This document shows positions 53,814 through 62,354 of a stretch of DNA of 64,000 nt, in pieces. This DNA comes from Candidatus Cetobacterium colombiensis (GTDB lineage Bacteria; Fusobacteriota; Fusobacteriia; Fusobacteriales; Fusobacteriaceae). Position numbers and translations under genes: made by a program. The notes beneath the pieces were generated by a model. The model ran no database searches. It was not told where the DNA came from and was given only the letters and a program-made list of their open reading frames with translations. How positions within the stretch are numbered: position 1 is the first letter of the stretch; each line of letters opens with the position of its first letter. The stretch spans positions 62,001-126,000 of the forward strand of contig NZ_JAVIKH010000002.1 of assembly GCF_033962415.1 (NCBI RefSeq), read 5' to 3'.

Positions 53814-54893
53814 TTATTCACTCCTTCTTTTTAAACACTCTAAATATATAAATTTTATAACCACAAATAGCGGTACTCCTAAAAACATTCCAAGAGGACC
53901 AAAGAAACTTCCACAGACCATTACTGCTACAATCGTCCAGAAGCTACTCATTCCAACTGACTCCTCCATTATTTTTGGACCTATTACAAATCCATCTACA
54001 GCCTGTCCTATACCTATCGCAACAAATAAATATACAACTTTCAATGGAGCCGCAAGAAGGATTAAAAATGTAGCTATTGTTCCTGCAACTATAGATCCAA
54101 CATAAGGAATCATATTTCCTATTCCTACCATAACTCCACTTAAAAGAGCATACGGTACTTTAGCTATCACTAAAACTAAAAATACTATAAATCCTACAAC
54201 TGCCGATGTTAATATTCTTCCTAGTATATACTTTAAAAATACATCATTTACTTTTCTAACAAAGTCTACTCCATACTCAGCCTTTGATTTTGTAGTAAAT
54301 AATAAAAGAATATTTTCTAAAAATTTCATAAAATATTCTTTACTGTACATTAAATACAATGATATGAAAACTCCTATAAAAAAGTTAACTATAACCATTA
54401 AACTTTTTAAAACTCCAGCACCTACTCCAAAAGCTAAATTTTTAAAATTTCCTAAATTGGTTTTTGTAAATTTTATTAAATTATTTTCAATCTGCTTTGG
54501 ATCAAAAAATAATAAATCTTTTGACCTTAAAAAATCTATTAAATGCTCTGCATTAGAACTTAAACTTGCTAGCATCGCTGGAAATTTATCAACTAGATCA
54601 CTGATACTATTTATTATATTTGGAACAACAATTAAAATTAATCCAGTTATAATTGCAAAAACAATTACCAAACTTAAACCAATTGACCATGACCTTTTCA
54701 TTTTAATTTTATTTTCAAATATTTTCACCAAAGGACTCACTAAAACAGCTATAAAAATAGCGTATATAAACGGTGTTACTGAACTTACCATTTGACCCAT
54801 TATAGCCGTAAAGGAATCATTATACTGAAAAAATGTTTGAATTAAAATTAAAACCACACCAAGTACAAAAATATGTATATATTGTTTTTTCAT
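53814..54893 (-). CDS. AI-2E family membrane transporter
   Basis: This 359-residue protein has about eight membrane helices and the AI-2E family signature near the end: GNMIPYVGSIVAGTIAT and GQAVDGFVIGPKIMEESVGM, with PLGMFLGVPLFVV. Members have been linked to export of autoinducer-2, Na+/H+ exchange or other small molecules; the substrate cannot be read. It lies 22 bases after the NusG-II gene in the psd operon. Confidence 0.9.
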   Translation of the reverse strand: MKKQYIHIFVLGVVLILIQTFFQYNDSFTAIMGQMVSSVTPFIYAIFIAVLVSPLVKIFENKIKMKRSWSIGLSLVIVFAIITGLILIVVPNIINSISDLVDKFPAMLASLSSNAEHLIDFLRSKDLLFFDPKQIENNLIKFTKTNLGNFKNLAFGVGAGVLKSLMVIVNFFIGVFISLYLMYSKEYFMKFLENILLLFTTKSKAEYGVDFVRKVNDVFLKYILGRILTSAVVGFIVFLVLVIAKVPYALLSGVMVGIGNMIPYVGSIVAGTIATFLILLAAPLKVVYLFVAIGIGQAVDGFVIGPKIMEESVGMSSFWTIVAVMVCGSFFGPLGMFLGVPLFVVIKFIYLECLKRRSE

Positions 54894-54915
54894 ACCTCTC
54901 TCCTTTCTTTTATAA

Positions 54916-55308
54916 TTATTTTATTATAAAATCTACGTCTTCTTCTTTTCTTTGCCCTACAACTTTTACTATTAACCTATCTGGAACTCCAATTATAACT
55001 TCACCCGGTTGACTTATCCAACCTTGCTTTACATTTAACTTTAGTGGTGAGTTAGACGTTGTTACTCTTATTTTTTTATCTTTTATTTTTATGTTAACTC
55101 CACCTATATCCGTTGGTACAAAAATATCCTTTTCTTGAACTTCTAAAGGATATACATATTTCAATTGATTATTTACATACACTTCAGCACTAGATGCATC
55201 TACCGATTTAAATTTTGTTATTTGGAATCCAAGTGTAATAAATATTGTTAATATTATAGAATAGATTATTACATCACCTTTTCTAAAGTATCTTCTTTGT
55301 TTTTTCAC
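54916..55308 (-). CDS. NusG domain II-containing exported protein
   Basis: This 130-residue protein has a short basic N-terminus, one membrane helix (about 12-32) and a beta-rich NusG_II domain: VYVNNQLKYVYPL, then INIKIKDKKIRVTTSNSP and GWISQPGEVIIGVPDRLIV. It is not the NusG transcription factor, which has a NGN domain; such short anchored forms are common in anaerobes and have unknown function. It lies eight bases after psd and is cotranscribed with it. Confidence 0.85.
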   Translation of the reverse strand: MKKQRRYFRKGDVIIYSIILTIFITLGFQITKFKSVDASSAEVYVNNQLKYVYPLEVQEKDIFVPTDIGGVNIKIKDKKIRVTTSNSPLKLNVKQGWISQPGEVIIGVPDRLIVKVVGQRKEEDVDFIIK

Positions 55309-55316
55309 AAATTCAC

Positions 55317-56216
55317 CTACTTAGCTTCTCCTATTTTTTCACCCATATATACTTTTGTTTCAATACCCTTTTGACTATTTTCTAAAATATCTTTATCAAA
55401 GTTTACTTTATCTTTTTCAAAAAGTAAAACACATGAAGAGCCTCCAAAAAAGAAATATCCTTTCTCATCTCCTTTTTTCACAAAAGTTTTAGGTGTATAA
55501 GTTTGCTTTATTCCTCCAACCATCGTTGCTCCAATTTCACTTAATACTATTTCTCCAAATTTTTTAGTTTTTAATATTGATACTTCCCTTTTATTTTCAC
55601 AATATATTCTAAAATTCTTTTTTATTGCATAAGGTGAAACTGAATAATAATATCCGTCAATAAGTTTTGATTCTCCAATTTCTCCATCTGCTGGAAAATG
55701 AAATCTATGATAATCAACTGGTGCAAGTCTTATAATAACAATTGTACCACCTTGAAACTTTTTTGCCTCCTCTTTATCCATAAGAAATTCTTCTAAAGTA
55801 AACTCATCTCCTTTTAAAAAAAATTTCGTAGTATCTTTTAAATTTTCAAAAACTAAAATTTTACCATCTGCAGGAGAAACTAATATTTCATCCCCTTGAG
55901 CTATTTCTCTTGCCCCATCTTTTAATTCTCTTACAAAAAAATCATTAAATGATGTAAATTCTTCTATTTTCTTTTTAGATTCTTCCATATTTATGAAATT
56001 TTCATTCACAAAAGGCTTTATTTTTTCTATTGATGACTTACAAGACATCTTTTTCCCATAATATTCTGTTAAAAACTTTTTTCTAACAATTAAATTTAAA
56101 GGCAGTTTTCCTAATGGATTATAATACAAAAACTTTAAAAATCCTTCTCCTGGAGGATTTTCTGTTTTTATTTCTCCAGTTTTTCTCTCAATATAATTAA
56201 TTTTATCAAAATTCAT
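55317..56216 (-). CDS. psd: Phosphatidylserine decarboxylase proenzyme
   Basis: This 299-residue proenzyme has the family motifs: [38 protein letters not shown] and, at the C-terminus, [14 protein letters not shown], where GGSS replaces the more common LGST. Self-cleavage between the second Gly and Ser would give the pyruvoyl group on the small subunit. It converts phosphatidylserine (from PssA) to phosphatidylethanolamine at the inner membrane. It is the first gene of an eight-gene operon running to 49215 with gaps of -1 to 24 bases. Confidence 0.95.
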   Translation of the reverse strand: MNFDKINYIERKTGEIKTENPPGEGFLKFLYYNPLGKLPLNLIVRKKFLTEYYGKKMSCKSSIEKIKPFVNENFINMEESKKKIEEFTSFNDFFVRELKDGAREIAQGDEILVSPADGKILVFENLKDTTKFFLKGDEFTLEEFLMDKEEAKKFQGGTIVIIRLAPVDYHRFHFPADGEIGESKLIDGYYYSVSPYAIKKNFRIYCENKREVSILKTKKFGEIVLSEIGATMVGGIKQTYTPKTFVKKGDEKGYFFFGGSSCVLLFEKDKVNFDKDILENSQKGIETKVYMGEKIGEAK

Positions 56217-56228
56217 ACACTTACTCCT

Positions 56229-56256
56229 TTTACATATTAATTTTTTGTTGTATAAT
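56229..56256 (+). promoter_or_regulatory. mgsA promoter
   Basis: TTTACA (56229-56234), a 16-base spacer and a perfect TATAAT (56251-56256), 28 bases upstream of the mgsA start. Confidence 0.6.
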
Positions 56257-56284
56257 GTTTATAGTAAAACTTATGGAGGTCAAA

Positions 56285-56653
56285 ATGAAAAAAATAGCAT
56301 TAATCGCTCATGACAACATGAAACCAGAAATGGTTAGCTTTGCAAAAAAATATGAGCATATACTGGCAAAATACCCCCTTGTTTCAACTGGTACTACTGG
56401 ACTTAGAGTTATGGAAGAAACATCTCTACAAATTCAACGCTTTAAATCTGGTCCCATAGGTGGCGACCAACAAATAGGCGCAGAAGTTGCTACTGATCAT
56501 ATAGCAGCTATTTTATTTTTTAGAGATCCTTTAACTTCTCAACCACATGAACCTGATATCTCAGCTCTTATTAGAGTAGCTGATGTTCACAAAGTTCCAA
56601 TTGCTACAAATTTAGCAACTGCTGAACTACTTATTATTGGCTTAGACAAATGA
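56285..56653 (+). CDS. mgsA: Methylglyoxal synthase
   Basis: The frame is open from 56255, but the ribosome binding site GGAGG directly precedes the ATG at 56285, giving 122 residues. It has the full signature: [23 protein letters not shown] and [15 protein letters not shown], with catalytic Asp in GGDQQ, then [10 protein letters not shown]. It turns dihydroxyacetone phosphate into methylglyoxal, a bypass used when phosphate is low. It is monocistronic. Confidence 0.97.
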   Translation: MKKIALIAHDNMKPEMVSFAKKYEHILAKYPLVSTGTTGLRVMEETSLQIQRFKSGPIGGDQQIGAEVATDHIAAILFFRDPLTSQPHEPDISALIRVADVHKVPIATNLATAELLIIGLDK

Positions 56654-56657
56654 TTAT

Positions 56658-56688
56658 AATAGGCTGAACTATGTCAGCCTATTTTTAA
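56658..56688. terminator. Bidirectional hairpin terminator
   Basis: AATAGGCTGA (56658-56667) pairs with 56674-56683 around a six-base loop and runs into TTTTTAA. It serves mgsA and the convergent pncB. Confidence 0.82.
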
Positions 56689-58193
56689 TTTATTTGACTT
56701 TTTATCTCTTTAATTAAATTATACTTTAACTCAAGCAAATCTTTAGAAAGGTCAACTTTATATTGATGAGGATTTTCTAATCTTTTTCTTTCTTCTGATA
56801 ATTTCGTTAAAGAATTTAAGTAGTACTCTCTTGATTTTACAACATCTTTTAATAAAGAAGCTTGCTCCATTATTTTTCCATCTTTTATAAATTCGCATGT
56901 TAATTTTTTATAGCTATATTCACCTGTTCTTAACAGGCTTGATTTAAACTCATACTTCTCATCTCTTATTACTAAATTTTCACCCTTTAATAACTTTTCT
57001 TTATCTTCATCGTTATAAACAAGAGTTATTAAATCAGCATAAGCTAACCCTTCTTTATCATATATTCTATAAACTTCTTTAAAACCAGGATTAGAAATTT
57101 TTATAACATCTTCTGATAATTTAATAACTGGTTTATAATCTATTTCAACTATTTTATAAACTCCTCCAAAACAAGGATTGGATTTACTAACAGCTATCGC
57201 ATCTCCAACTCCAAAAATATCAACACAAGCTCCTTGCTCTTTTAACGATTTTATTAAAGATTCATTTAATGAATTTGTTAAAAATATTTTAGCTTTTTTT
57301 AATCCTGCCGTATCTAGTTCTTTTCTACATTTTTTAGATAAGTAAGCCAAATCTCCTGAGTCAATTCTTATTCCGTAATTACCTTCATATGAATCATCTA
57401 TTCCATTATCTTTAAAACTTTGAATTGCATTTTTCAATCCTATTCCTAAAGTATTATATGTATCTATCAATAAGATTAGCGAATTCGCTTTTCTCTCTCT
57501 TCTATGTTTTATAAATGTATCAAAAGCTATTTTTTCTGCTGCTGCTCCAACTCCAAAAGCTTGAATATAAGAGTGAGCCATTGTTCCTACACTCGGTACA
57601 CCATATTTAAATTCTGTTACAAGATTAGAATGAGATAAACATCCACCAATTATAGAAGCTTTTGTTCCTGATACAGCACTATCAAATCCATGAGCTCTTC
57701 TACTTCCAAATGAACTTACTGGAACTGGATAAGCTGCTCTTGTTATTCTTGAAGATTTTGTTGCTATAGCTAATTGCATATTCATTAAATTTAAAATTGG
57801 TGTTTCTAAAATTTTAGCTTGAATTAAAGGTGCTTTTATTGAAATTATTGGTTCATTTGGATAAGCAATCTCTCCATCTCTCATAGCGTAAAGATTTCCT
57901 GTAAACTTCATTTTTACAAGATATTCTAATAAATGCTCTTCTTCTATTATTTTTGAAAAGTATTCTCTTTTTTCTTCTTCACTAGTTTTATTTAAAATTT
58001 CAATTAGTTCAATCACCTCTTGAACTCCTGATACAACTGCAAAACCACCATCTTCTGTTTTTCTAAAATACATATCAAAGATAGCTTCTTTTTCTTCCAT
58101 CTTTTCCATTAAAAAAATATCACTTTCAGTATACTGATATCTATCTGAATTAATAACCTTTGCAAAATCTGTTAAAACTCTTTCTCTCCCCAT
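56685..58193 (-). CDS. pncB: Nicotinate phosphoribosyltransferase
   Basis: This 502-residue protein has the NAPRTase signatures: AYPVPVSSFGSRRAHGFDS, VPSVGTMAHSYIQAF, FIKHRRERKANSLILLIDT with the phosphoribosyl-binding Asp, and the terminal GIRIDSGDLAYLSKK region. It makes nicotinate mononucleotide from nicotinate and PRPP, feeding NadD, so the window holds two steps of the NAD salvage pathway. ATG at 58193 follows AGAGGTAC. It diverges from dtd over a palindromic promoter region. Confidence 0.97.
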   Translation of the reverse strand: MGRERVLTDFAKVINSDRYQYTESDIFLMEKMEEKEAIFDMYFRKTEDGGFAVVSGVQEVIELIEILNKTSEEEKREYFSKIIEEEHLLEYLVKMKFTGNLYAMRDGEIAYPNEPIISIKAPLIQAKILETPILNLMNMQLAIATKSSRITRAAYPVPVSSFGSRRAHGFDSAVSGTKASIIGGCLSHSNLVTEFKYGVPSVGTMAHSYIQAFGVGAAAEKIAFDTFIKHRRERKANSLILLIDTYNTLGIGLKNAIQSFKDNGIDDSYEGNYGIRIDSGDLAYLSKKCRKELDTAGLKKAKIFLTNSLNESLIKSLKEQGACVDIFGVGDAIAVSKSNPCFGGVYKIVEIDYKPVIKLSEDVIKISNPGFKEVYRIYDKEGLAYADLITLVYNDEDKEKLLKGENLVIRDEKYEFKSSLLRTGEYSYKKLTCEFIKDGKIMEQASLLKDVVKSREYYLNSLTKLSEERKRLENPHQYKVDLSKDLLELKYNLIKEIKSQIN

Positions 58194-58235
58194 ATTGTAC
58201 CTCTTTTAAATTATTAGTTTTTAATTTTTTCTTAA

Positions 58236-58263
58236 TAATTATATCATTTTTATGATATAATTA
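58236..58263. promoter_or_regulatory. Palindromic divergent promoter region between pncB and dtd
   Basis: A 12-bp perfect inverted repeat (58236-58247 with 58252-58263, four-T centre) holds an extended -10 box on each strand: TGATATAAT ending at 58261 for dtd and TGATATAAT ending at 58238 for pncB. Neither has a clear -35. It could be an operator as well. Confidence 0.55.
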
Positions 58264-58291
58264 CCAATAAAAATAGAAAAGGAGTTGCATT

Positions 58292-58744
58292 ATGAGAGCT
58301 GTTGTACAAAGAGTTAAATACGCCAGTGTTACTGTTGATAAGGAAATTACTGGTAAAATTAACCATGGATTTCTTATTCTTTTGGGTGTTACACATTCAG
58401 ATACTGAAAAAGAGGTTGAATGGTTAGCAAAAAAAATAACAGATTTAAGAGTTTTCAATGATTCTGAAGATAAAATGAATTTAGGTTTAAAGGATGTAGA
58501 TGGAGAACTTCTTGTTATTTCTCAATTTACTCTTTATGGTAATTGTATAAAGGGACGTCGTCCAGCTTTTATAGATGCTGCTAAACCAGATGTGGCAAAT
58601 GAACTTTATGAAAAATTTCTAAAAAAATGTAAAGATCTTGGCTTTAAAACTGAAGCTGGAATTTTTGGAGCTGATATGAAAGTTGAGCTTTTAAATGATG
58701 GTCCTGTTACTTTAATTATCGATACTAAAGATTGTTCTAAATAG
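58292..58744 (+). CDS. dtd: D-aminoacyl-tRNA deacylase
   Basis: This 150-residue protein has the Dtd motifs MRAVVQRVKYASVTV at the start, SQFTLYG in the middle and NDGPVTLIID near the end, the active site that clears D-amino acids (and glycine) from tRNA. Length matches the family. The ATG follows AAAGGAG with a normal spacer. Confidence 0.97.
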   Translation: MRAVVQRVKYASVTVDKEITGKINHGFLILLGVTHSDTEKEVEWLAKKITDLRVFNDSEDKMNLGLKDVDGELLVISQFTLYGNCIKGRRPAFIDAAKPDVANELYEKFLKKCKDLGFKTEAGIFGADMKVELLNDGPVTLIIDTKDCSK

Positions 58745-58782
58745 TACAAAAGAGAGTACAAACTTCTTTTGTACTTTTTTTA
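58743..58782 (+). terminator. dtd terminator
   Basis: AGTACAAAAGA (58743-58753) pairs with 58765-58775, followed by TTTTTTTAT; the stem includes the end of the dtd stop codon. Confidence 0.8.
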
Positions 58783-58853
58783 TATTTTTCTTGATTAGAG
58801 TTTTGGATGAGAATATAATTAACTTAAGGCTTATATTTATTCGAGGAGGAGAA

Positions 58854-59885
58854 ATGGATATAAAAGAGATTAAAAAAAATGCAAAGGAAAGAATGAAGGA
58901 GTTTTGTATATTATGTCCAGAGTGTAATGGTCGTTGGTGTGCAGGCAAAGTCCCAGGAATGGGAGGAGCTTCATCTGGTGGAAGTTTTCAAAGAAGTTTT
59001 GAAAAATTAAAAGAAATTAAAATTGCTATGAGAACTTTACATAAAGTATCAGATCCTAAACTTTCATGCAATATTTTTGGAGTAGATTTATCTTTTCCAG
59101 CCCTAGTAGCTCCCATAACTGGAACTAAATTTAATATGGGTGGATATGTAAGCGACGAAGAATATTCCAATGATGTTGTATTAGGATCAATTGAAGCTGG
59201 TACTATTGCTATGATTGGAGATACTGGGGATCCTAATTGCTTTCAATTTGGTATTAATGCCATAAAAAAAGCCAACGGAAAAGGGATTGCTATAATCAAA
59301 CCTAGAGAAAATTCTGAAATAATTAAAAGAATTAAAATTGCAGAGGAAGCTGGAGCAATAGCTGTAGGAGTTGATGTAGATGGGGCTGGTCTTGTTACTA
59401 TGAAACTTTTTAATCAACCAGTTGGTCCTAAATCTTTAGATGATTTAAAAGAAATTATATCCTCTACTAAACTTCCATTTATAGTTAAAGGAATCTTAAC
59501 TGTTGACGAAGCTAAGCTCTGTGTTGAAGCTGGAGCCAGTGCAATTGTTGTTTCAAATCATGGTGGTCGTTGTTTAAATGAAACTTTTGCACCTGCAGAA
59601 GTTTTAAAGGATATTGCACAAGCTGTCGGTAATGATATTATAATACTAGCTGATGGCGCTGTAAGAGAGGGTGTTGATATTTTAAAATATCTTGCTTTAG
59701 GGGCTAATGCCGTTCTTATAGGTAGACCTATTATTTGGGGATCTATTGGCGGAAGACAAGAAGGAGTTAAAATAACTTTAGATACTTTTAAAGCTCAACT
59801 TTATCAAAGCATGATCCTAAGTGGTGCTGATGATGTTGAAAATTTCAAAAATTTATCTTGCATTTTATATACTAAAAAGGTATAA
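58854..59885 (+). CDS. FMN-dependent alpha-hydroxy acid dehydrogenase/oxidase family protein
   Basis: The frame opens at 58791, but GAGGAGGAG precedes the ATG at 58854, giving 343 residues. The N-terminus carries CILCPECNGRWCAGKVPGMG (C-x2-C-x2-C-x4-C), a cluster typical of the clostridial branch of this family, which could bind a metal centre. The TIM-barrel body has APITGT, then FIVKGILTVDEAKLCVEAGA and ASAIVVSNHGGRCLNETFAP, with the FMN-binding Lys and catalytic His and Arg of lactate oxidase and glycolate oxidase. ILADGAVREGVDILKYLALGA and VLIGRPIIWGSIGGRQEGV bind the flavin. Substrate is unconfirmed; (S)-2-hydroxy acids are likely. Confidence 0.88.
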   Translation: MDIKEIKKNAKERMKEFCILCPECNGRWCAGKVPGMGGASSGGSFQRSFEKLKEIKIAMRTLHKVSDPKLSCNIFGVDLSFPALVAPITGTKFNMGGYVSDEEYSNDVVLGSIEAGTIAMIGDTGDPNCFQFGINAIKKANGKGIAIIKPRENSEIIKRIKIAEEAGAIAVGVDVDGAGLVTMKLFNQPVGPKSLDDLKEIISSTKLPFIVKGILTVDEAKLCVEAGASAIVVSNHGGRCLNETFAPAEVLKDIAQAVGNDIIILADGAVREGVDILKYLALGANAVLIGRPIIWGSIGGRQEGVKITLDTFKAQLYQSMILSGADDVENFKNLSCILYTKKV

Positions 59886-59914
59886 TTTAAATACAAAATT
59901 TAGGAGGTTTTATC

Positions 59915-60421
59915 ATGGAAAGAAAAGATGTTATTACTTTTGGAGGAAATCCTTTAACATTAGTTGGTAAAGAAATTATTGTTGGAGATGTTGCTCCTAA
60001 TTTTACTGTTATAAAAACTGATTTATCACCTCTATCATTAAGTGATTTAAAAGGAAAAACTGTTGTTATCTCAGCTATGCCATCTATTGATACCCCTGTT
60101 TGTGAAATGCAAACAATTAGATTCAATAAAGAAGCGGCTAAATTAGAAGATGTTGTACTTCTAACAATATCTATGGATTTACCATTCGCCTTAAGCAGAT
60201 TCTGTGGTGCTAAAGATATTAAAAATGCAATTACTACTTCTGACTATAAAGATAGAGAATTCTCTCATAACTATGGATTATATATTAAAGAGCTTGGATT
60301 AATTTCTAGAGCTGTTATTATTATAAATAAAGATGGTAAGGTTACTTACACTGAGTATTTAAAAGAGATTACTGAAGAGCCTAATTATGACGCTGCTTTA
60401 GAAGCTTTAAAAACTTTATAA
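59915..60421 (+). CDS. tpx: Thiol peroxidase Tpx
   Basis: This 168-residue atypical 2-Cys peroxiredoxin has the peroxidatic motif SIDTPVCEMQTIRFN and a resolving Cys in SRFCGAKD. It reduces peroxides with thioredoxin as donor. AGGAGG precedes the ATG by the normal distance. It is 29 bases after the FMN oxidase, an enzyme class that makes peroxide when it works with oxygen, so a protective pairing is a fair inference. Confidence 0.97.
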   Translation: MERKDVITFGGNPLTLVGKEIIVGDVAPNFTVIKTDLSPLSLSDLKGKTVVISAMPSIDTPVCEMQTIRFNKEAAKLEDVVLLTISMDLPFALSRFCGAKDIKNAITTSDYKDREFSHNYGLYIKELGLISRAVIIINKDGKVTYTEYLKEITEEPNYDAALEALKTL

Positions 60422-60428
60422 ATAAATT

Positions 60429-60457
60429 ATCCCCCTTATAACAAGGGGGATTTTTTT
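60429..60457. terminator. tpx terminator (bidirectional)
   Basis: ATCCCCCTT (60429-60437) pairs with AAGGGGGAT (60443-60451), then TTTTTTT. The DUF368 gene converges and ends just past it. Confidence 0.9.
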
Positions 60458-61199
60458 ATGAAAATAATGTTTCAGCTATTTGAAATAAAGAAACTATAAT
60501 TATTCCAACTATAAAATTTAAAGTATAACTTCTATATTTTTTCAAAAGTATATTTATTGCTTTAGCAACTAAAACAAGTCCTATTCCTGTTCCTGCTGCA
60601 AAGAACGTAAGTGGTAATATATTAAAACTTTTTATATAACTTAAAATATTATAATACTCTCCTAAAATCATTAATAATAATGATCCAGAAATACCTGGTA
60701 TAACCATAGCACCTGCTGCTACTATTCCGCAGAAAAATAGCTTTATTCCATAAGCTGCTGTAAAAGCTGTTGCTACAGTTCTTGTAACTTCATCCCCTGC
60801 TAAAAGCTTAGTTAAATATATAAAAAGTCCTGTAAATAAAACTCCTCCAAAAAAAGCTATTAAATTATCTTTTTTAAGAAACTTTTCCCCCTTTAAAATA
60901 ACTGGAATAGAAGGCAATATTAATAATAAAAAAGCTATTGTAGTTCCCTTAGGATATAAATCATACATTTTTGAAATTACTCCTGCAAAAACAACTATTC
61001 CAACTACTGCTCCTGCTCCTATTTGAGATAAAAATTTAGCATATTCTATTTTCTTCTCCATTGGAGCTGTAAAAAAATTCCCCACTGCTTCTGTTAACTT
61101 ATCATAAATATTTAAAACTACTGCTAATGTCCCTCCTGAAACCCCTGGTAATACATTGGCAATTCCTATTACAATCCCTTTTAAAAAATTCTTAAACAT
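60456..61199 (-). CDS. DUF368 polyprenyl-phosphate transporter (PopT family)
   Basis: This 247-residue membrane protein has about eight helices and two related motifs, GIANVLPGVSGGTLAVV at 12-28 and VIPGISGSLLLMILGEY at about 166-182, the hallmark of DUF368. Members of this family were shown to return undecaprenyl phosphate across the membrane in several bacteria. It fits with uppS in the same window. It is cotranscribed with the transposase-derived gene, whose stop codon precedes its start by eight bases. Confidence 0.88.
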   Translation of the reverse strand: MFKNFLKGIVIGIANVLPGVSGGTLAVVLNIYDKLTEAVGNFFTAPMEKKIEYAKFLSQIGAGAVVGIVVFAGVISKMYDLYPKGTTIAFLLLILPSIPVILKGEKFLKKDNLIAFFGGVLFTGLFIYLTKLLAGDEVTRTVATAFTAAYGIKLFFCGIVAAGAMVIPGISGSLLLMILGEYYNILSYIKSFNILPLTFFAAGTGIGLVLVAKAINILLKKYRSYTLNFIVGIIIVSLFQIAETLFS

Positions 61200-61207
61200 A
61201 ATCCTCC

Positions 61208-62266
61208 CTAATCTTTTATTAATTTTACTTTATCTATAAATCGTTTCTCTAAATATACTTCGACTATTTTATTAGAAAATTCACTATAGTATACATCTAC
61301 AATTTCTCCTTCTAATTCTTTTAAGAAAGGGCTATTATAAATATTATTTTTTAATCTAATTCCGCCACTGTAAACTTTTCTTTTGTATTTTGTTAAAAAA
61401 TATAAAAGTTGATAATTTTCATTTTGGCTAATTTTCTTTTCTCCATCATTATTTATAAAAAGATATTTTTTTATAAACAATGATATTTCATCAATATTTT
61501 TTGGTTTTTTTCTATTAAACTCTTTTAAAATATCTGTATCAATATATTTCAAAAAAGATACAATATTTTCATCCACTTCTTCTTGAATAAAATTTATTTT
61601 TGTTTGAAAAAAAATATTTCTTAATAAACTTTTTGAAATTCCTTGAATTTTTTCATCCAAAGATATATTTTTAGGATACGATCCTTCTATTATAATACTT
61701 TCTTTTATAAAATTAAATAATTTTTTAAACTCTCTTTTTTCTTCTTCAAAAATAAAATTTGTTATCTTATAATTCTCTTTATTATAAAAAATTGTCAAAT
61801 AAAAAATTTTATTTTTATTATTAAAAAAAGGAATGGGCACAACTTTTTGCAATATAGCGTACTCATAAAGACTTTCTTTTTTCACTGATTTTATAGAGCT
61901 CTGCTTTATATTTTCGTCTAAATTATCTATTATTCTAAAAAAAGTTGGATAACTTATTACACTATTATAAGAATTCAACGTACTTTTAGCTTTTTCATAC
62001 AATTTTGTTACTGGTAAGTTATGGTAATCTTTATATAAACTTTTCAGATAATCTAAAACATCATCATTTACTTTTTTAAAAGTGTTTTTATCTATCCTTT
62101 CTTTTTTTACAAGTCCTTTTTCTCCAGAATTTCGATATTGACTAACCCATCTTTTTAATGTTGCATAAGATATTTTTGTCTCTTTTTCTATGTCTCTTAA
62201 TTTCTTTTCTTTATTAAAAAAAGGTTCAAGTATCTTGTATTTTCTATTCTTTTCCTCTATACTCAC
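61208..62266 (-). CDS. TnsB/MuA-like transposase-derived DNA-binding protein, DDE core eroded
   Basis: This 352-residue protein begins with GTG. Its parts line up with TnsB/Mu-type transposases: a helix-turn-helix at about 22-45 (KLRDIEKETKISYATLKRWV, followed by YRNSGEKGLVKKER), a second helical DNA-binding part at about 66-115, an RNase H-like middle and a C-terminal beta barrel (KVYSGGIRLKNNIYNSPFL at about 297-315, then LEGEIVDVYYSEF at about 318-330) matching Mu-transpos_C. In the middle (135-265) the usual WQxDHT and TDNG acidic motifs are not recognisable, so it is unlikely to cut DNA. No inverted repeats, target duplications or TnsC/MuB partner flank it. It looks domesticated. It is the first gene of a unit with DUF368 and diverges from the PTS gene. 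Confidence 0.72.
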   Translation of the reverse strand: MSIEEKNRKYKILEPFFNKEKKLRDIEKETKISYATLKRWVSQYRNSGEKGLVKKERIDKNTFKKVNDDVLDYLKSLYKDYHNLPVTKLYEKAKSTLNSYNSVISYPTFFRIIDNLDENIKQSSIKSVKKESLYEYAILQKVVPIPFFNNKNKIFYLTIFYNKENYKITNFIFEEEKREFKKLFNFIKESIIIEGSYPKNISLDEKIQGISKSLLRNIFFQTKINFIQEEVDENIVSFLKYIDTDILKEFNRKKPKNIDEISLFIKKYLFINNDGEKKISQNENYQLLYFLTKYKRKVYSGGIRLKNNIYNSPFLKELEGEIVDVYYSEFSNKIVEVYLEKRFIDKVKLIKD

Positions 62267-62301
62267 AGATAATTTTACCCCCTTTTAAACTCTTTTGTTA
62301 A

Positions 62302-62310
62302 ATTATAACA
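62302..62310 (-). promoter_or_regulatory. Extended -10 promoter of the transposase-derived gene
   Basis: TGT-TATAAT on the minus strand (62310-62302) fits an extended -10 promoter about 36 bases before the start codon. No -35 box is evident. Confidence 0.5.
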
Positions 62311-62354
62311 CAAATGATGCGTAAAAAAAAGGCTCATTTATTTTGATAATTTTC

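Noticed and set aside
54364-54795. Open plus-strand frame of 143 codons
   Set aside because: It lies wholly antisense to the AI-2E transporter gene, has no ribosome binding site, and its low-complexity Lys/Ile/Thr/Phe composition is what an AT-rich complement produces.
61208-62266. Intact insertion sequence or Tn7/Mu-like element
   Set aside because: No recognisable DDE residues, no terminal inverted repeats or target duplications were found around it, no partner ATPase gene is adjacent, and both neighbours are intact core genes.
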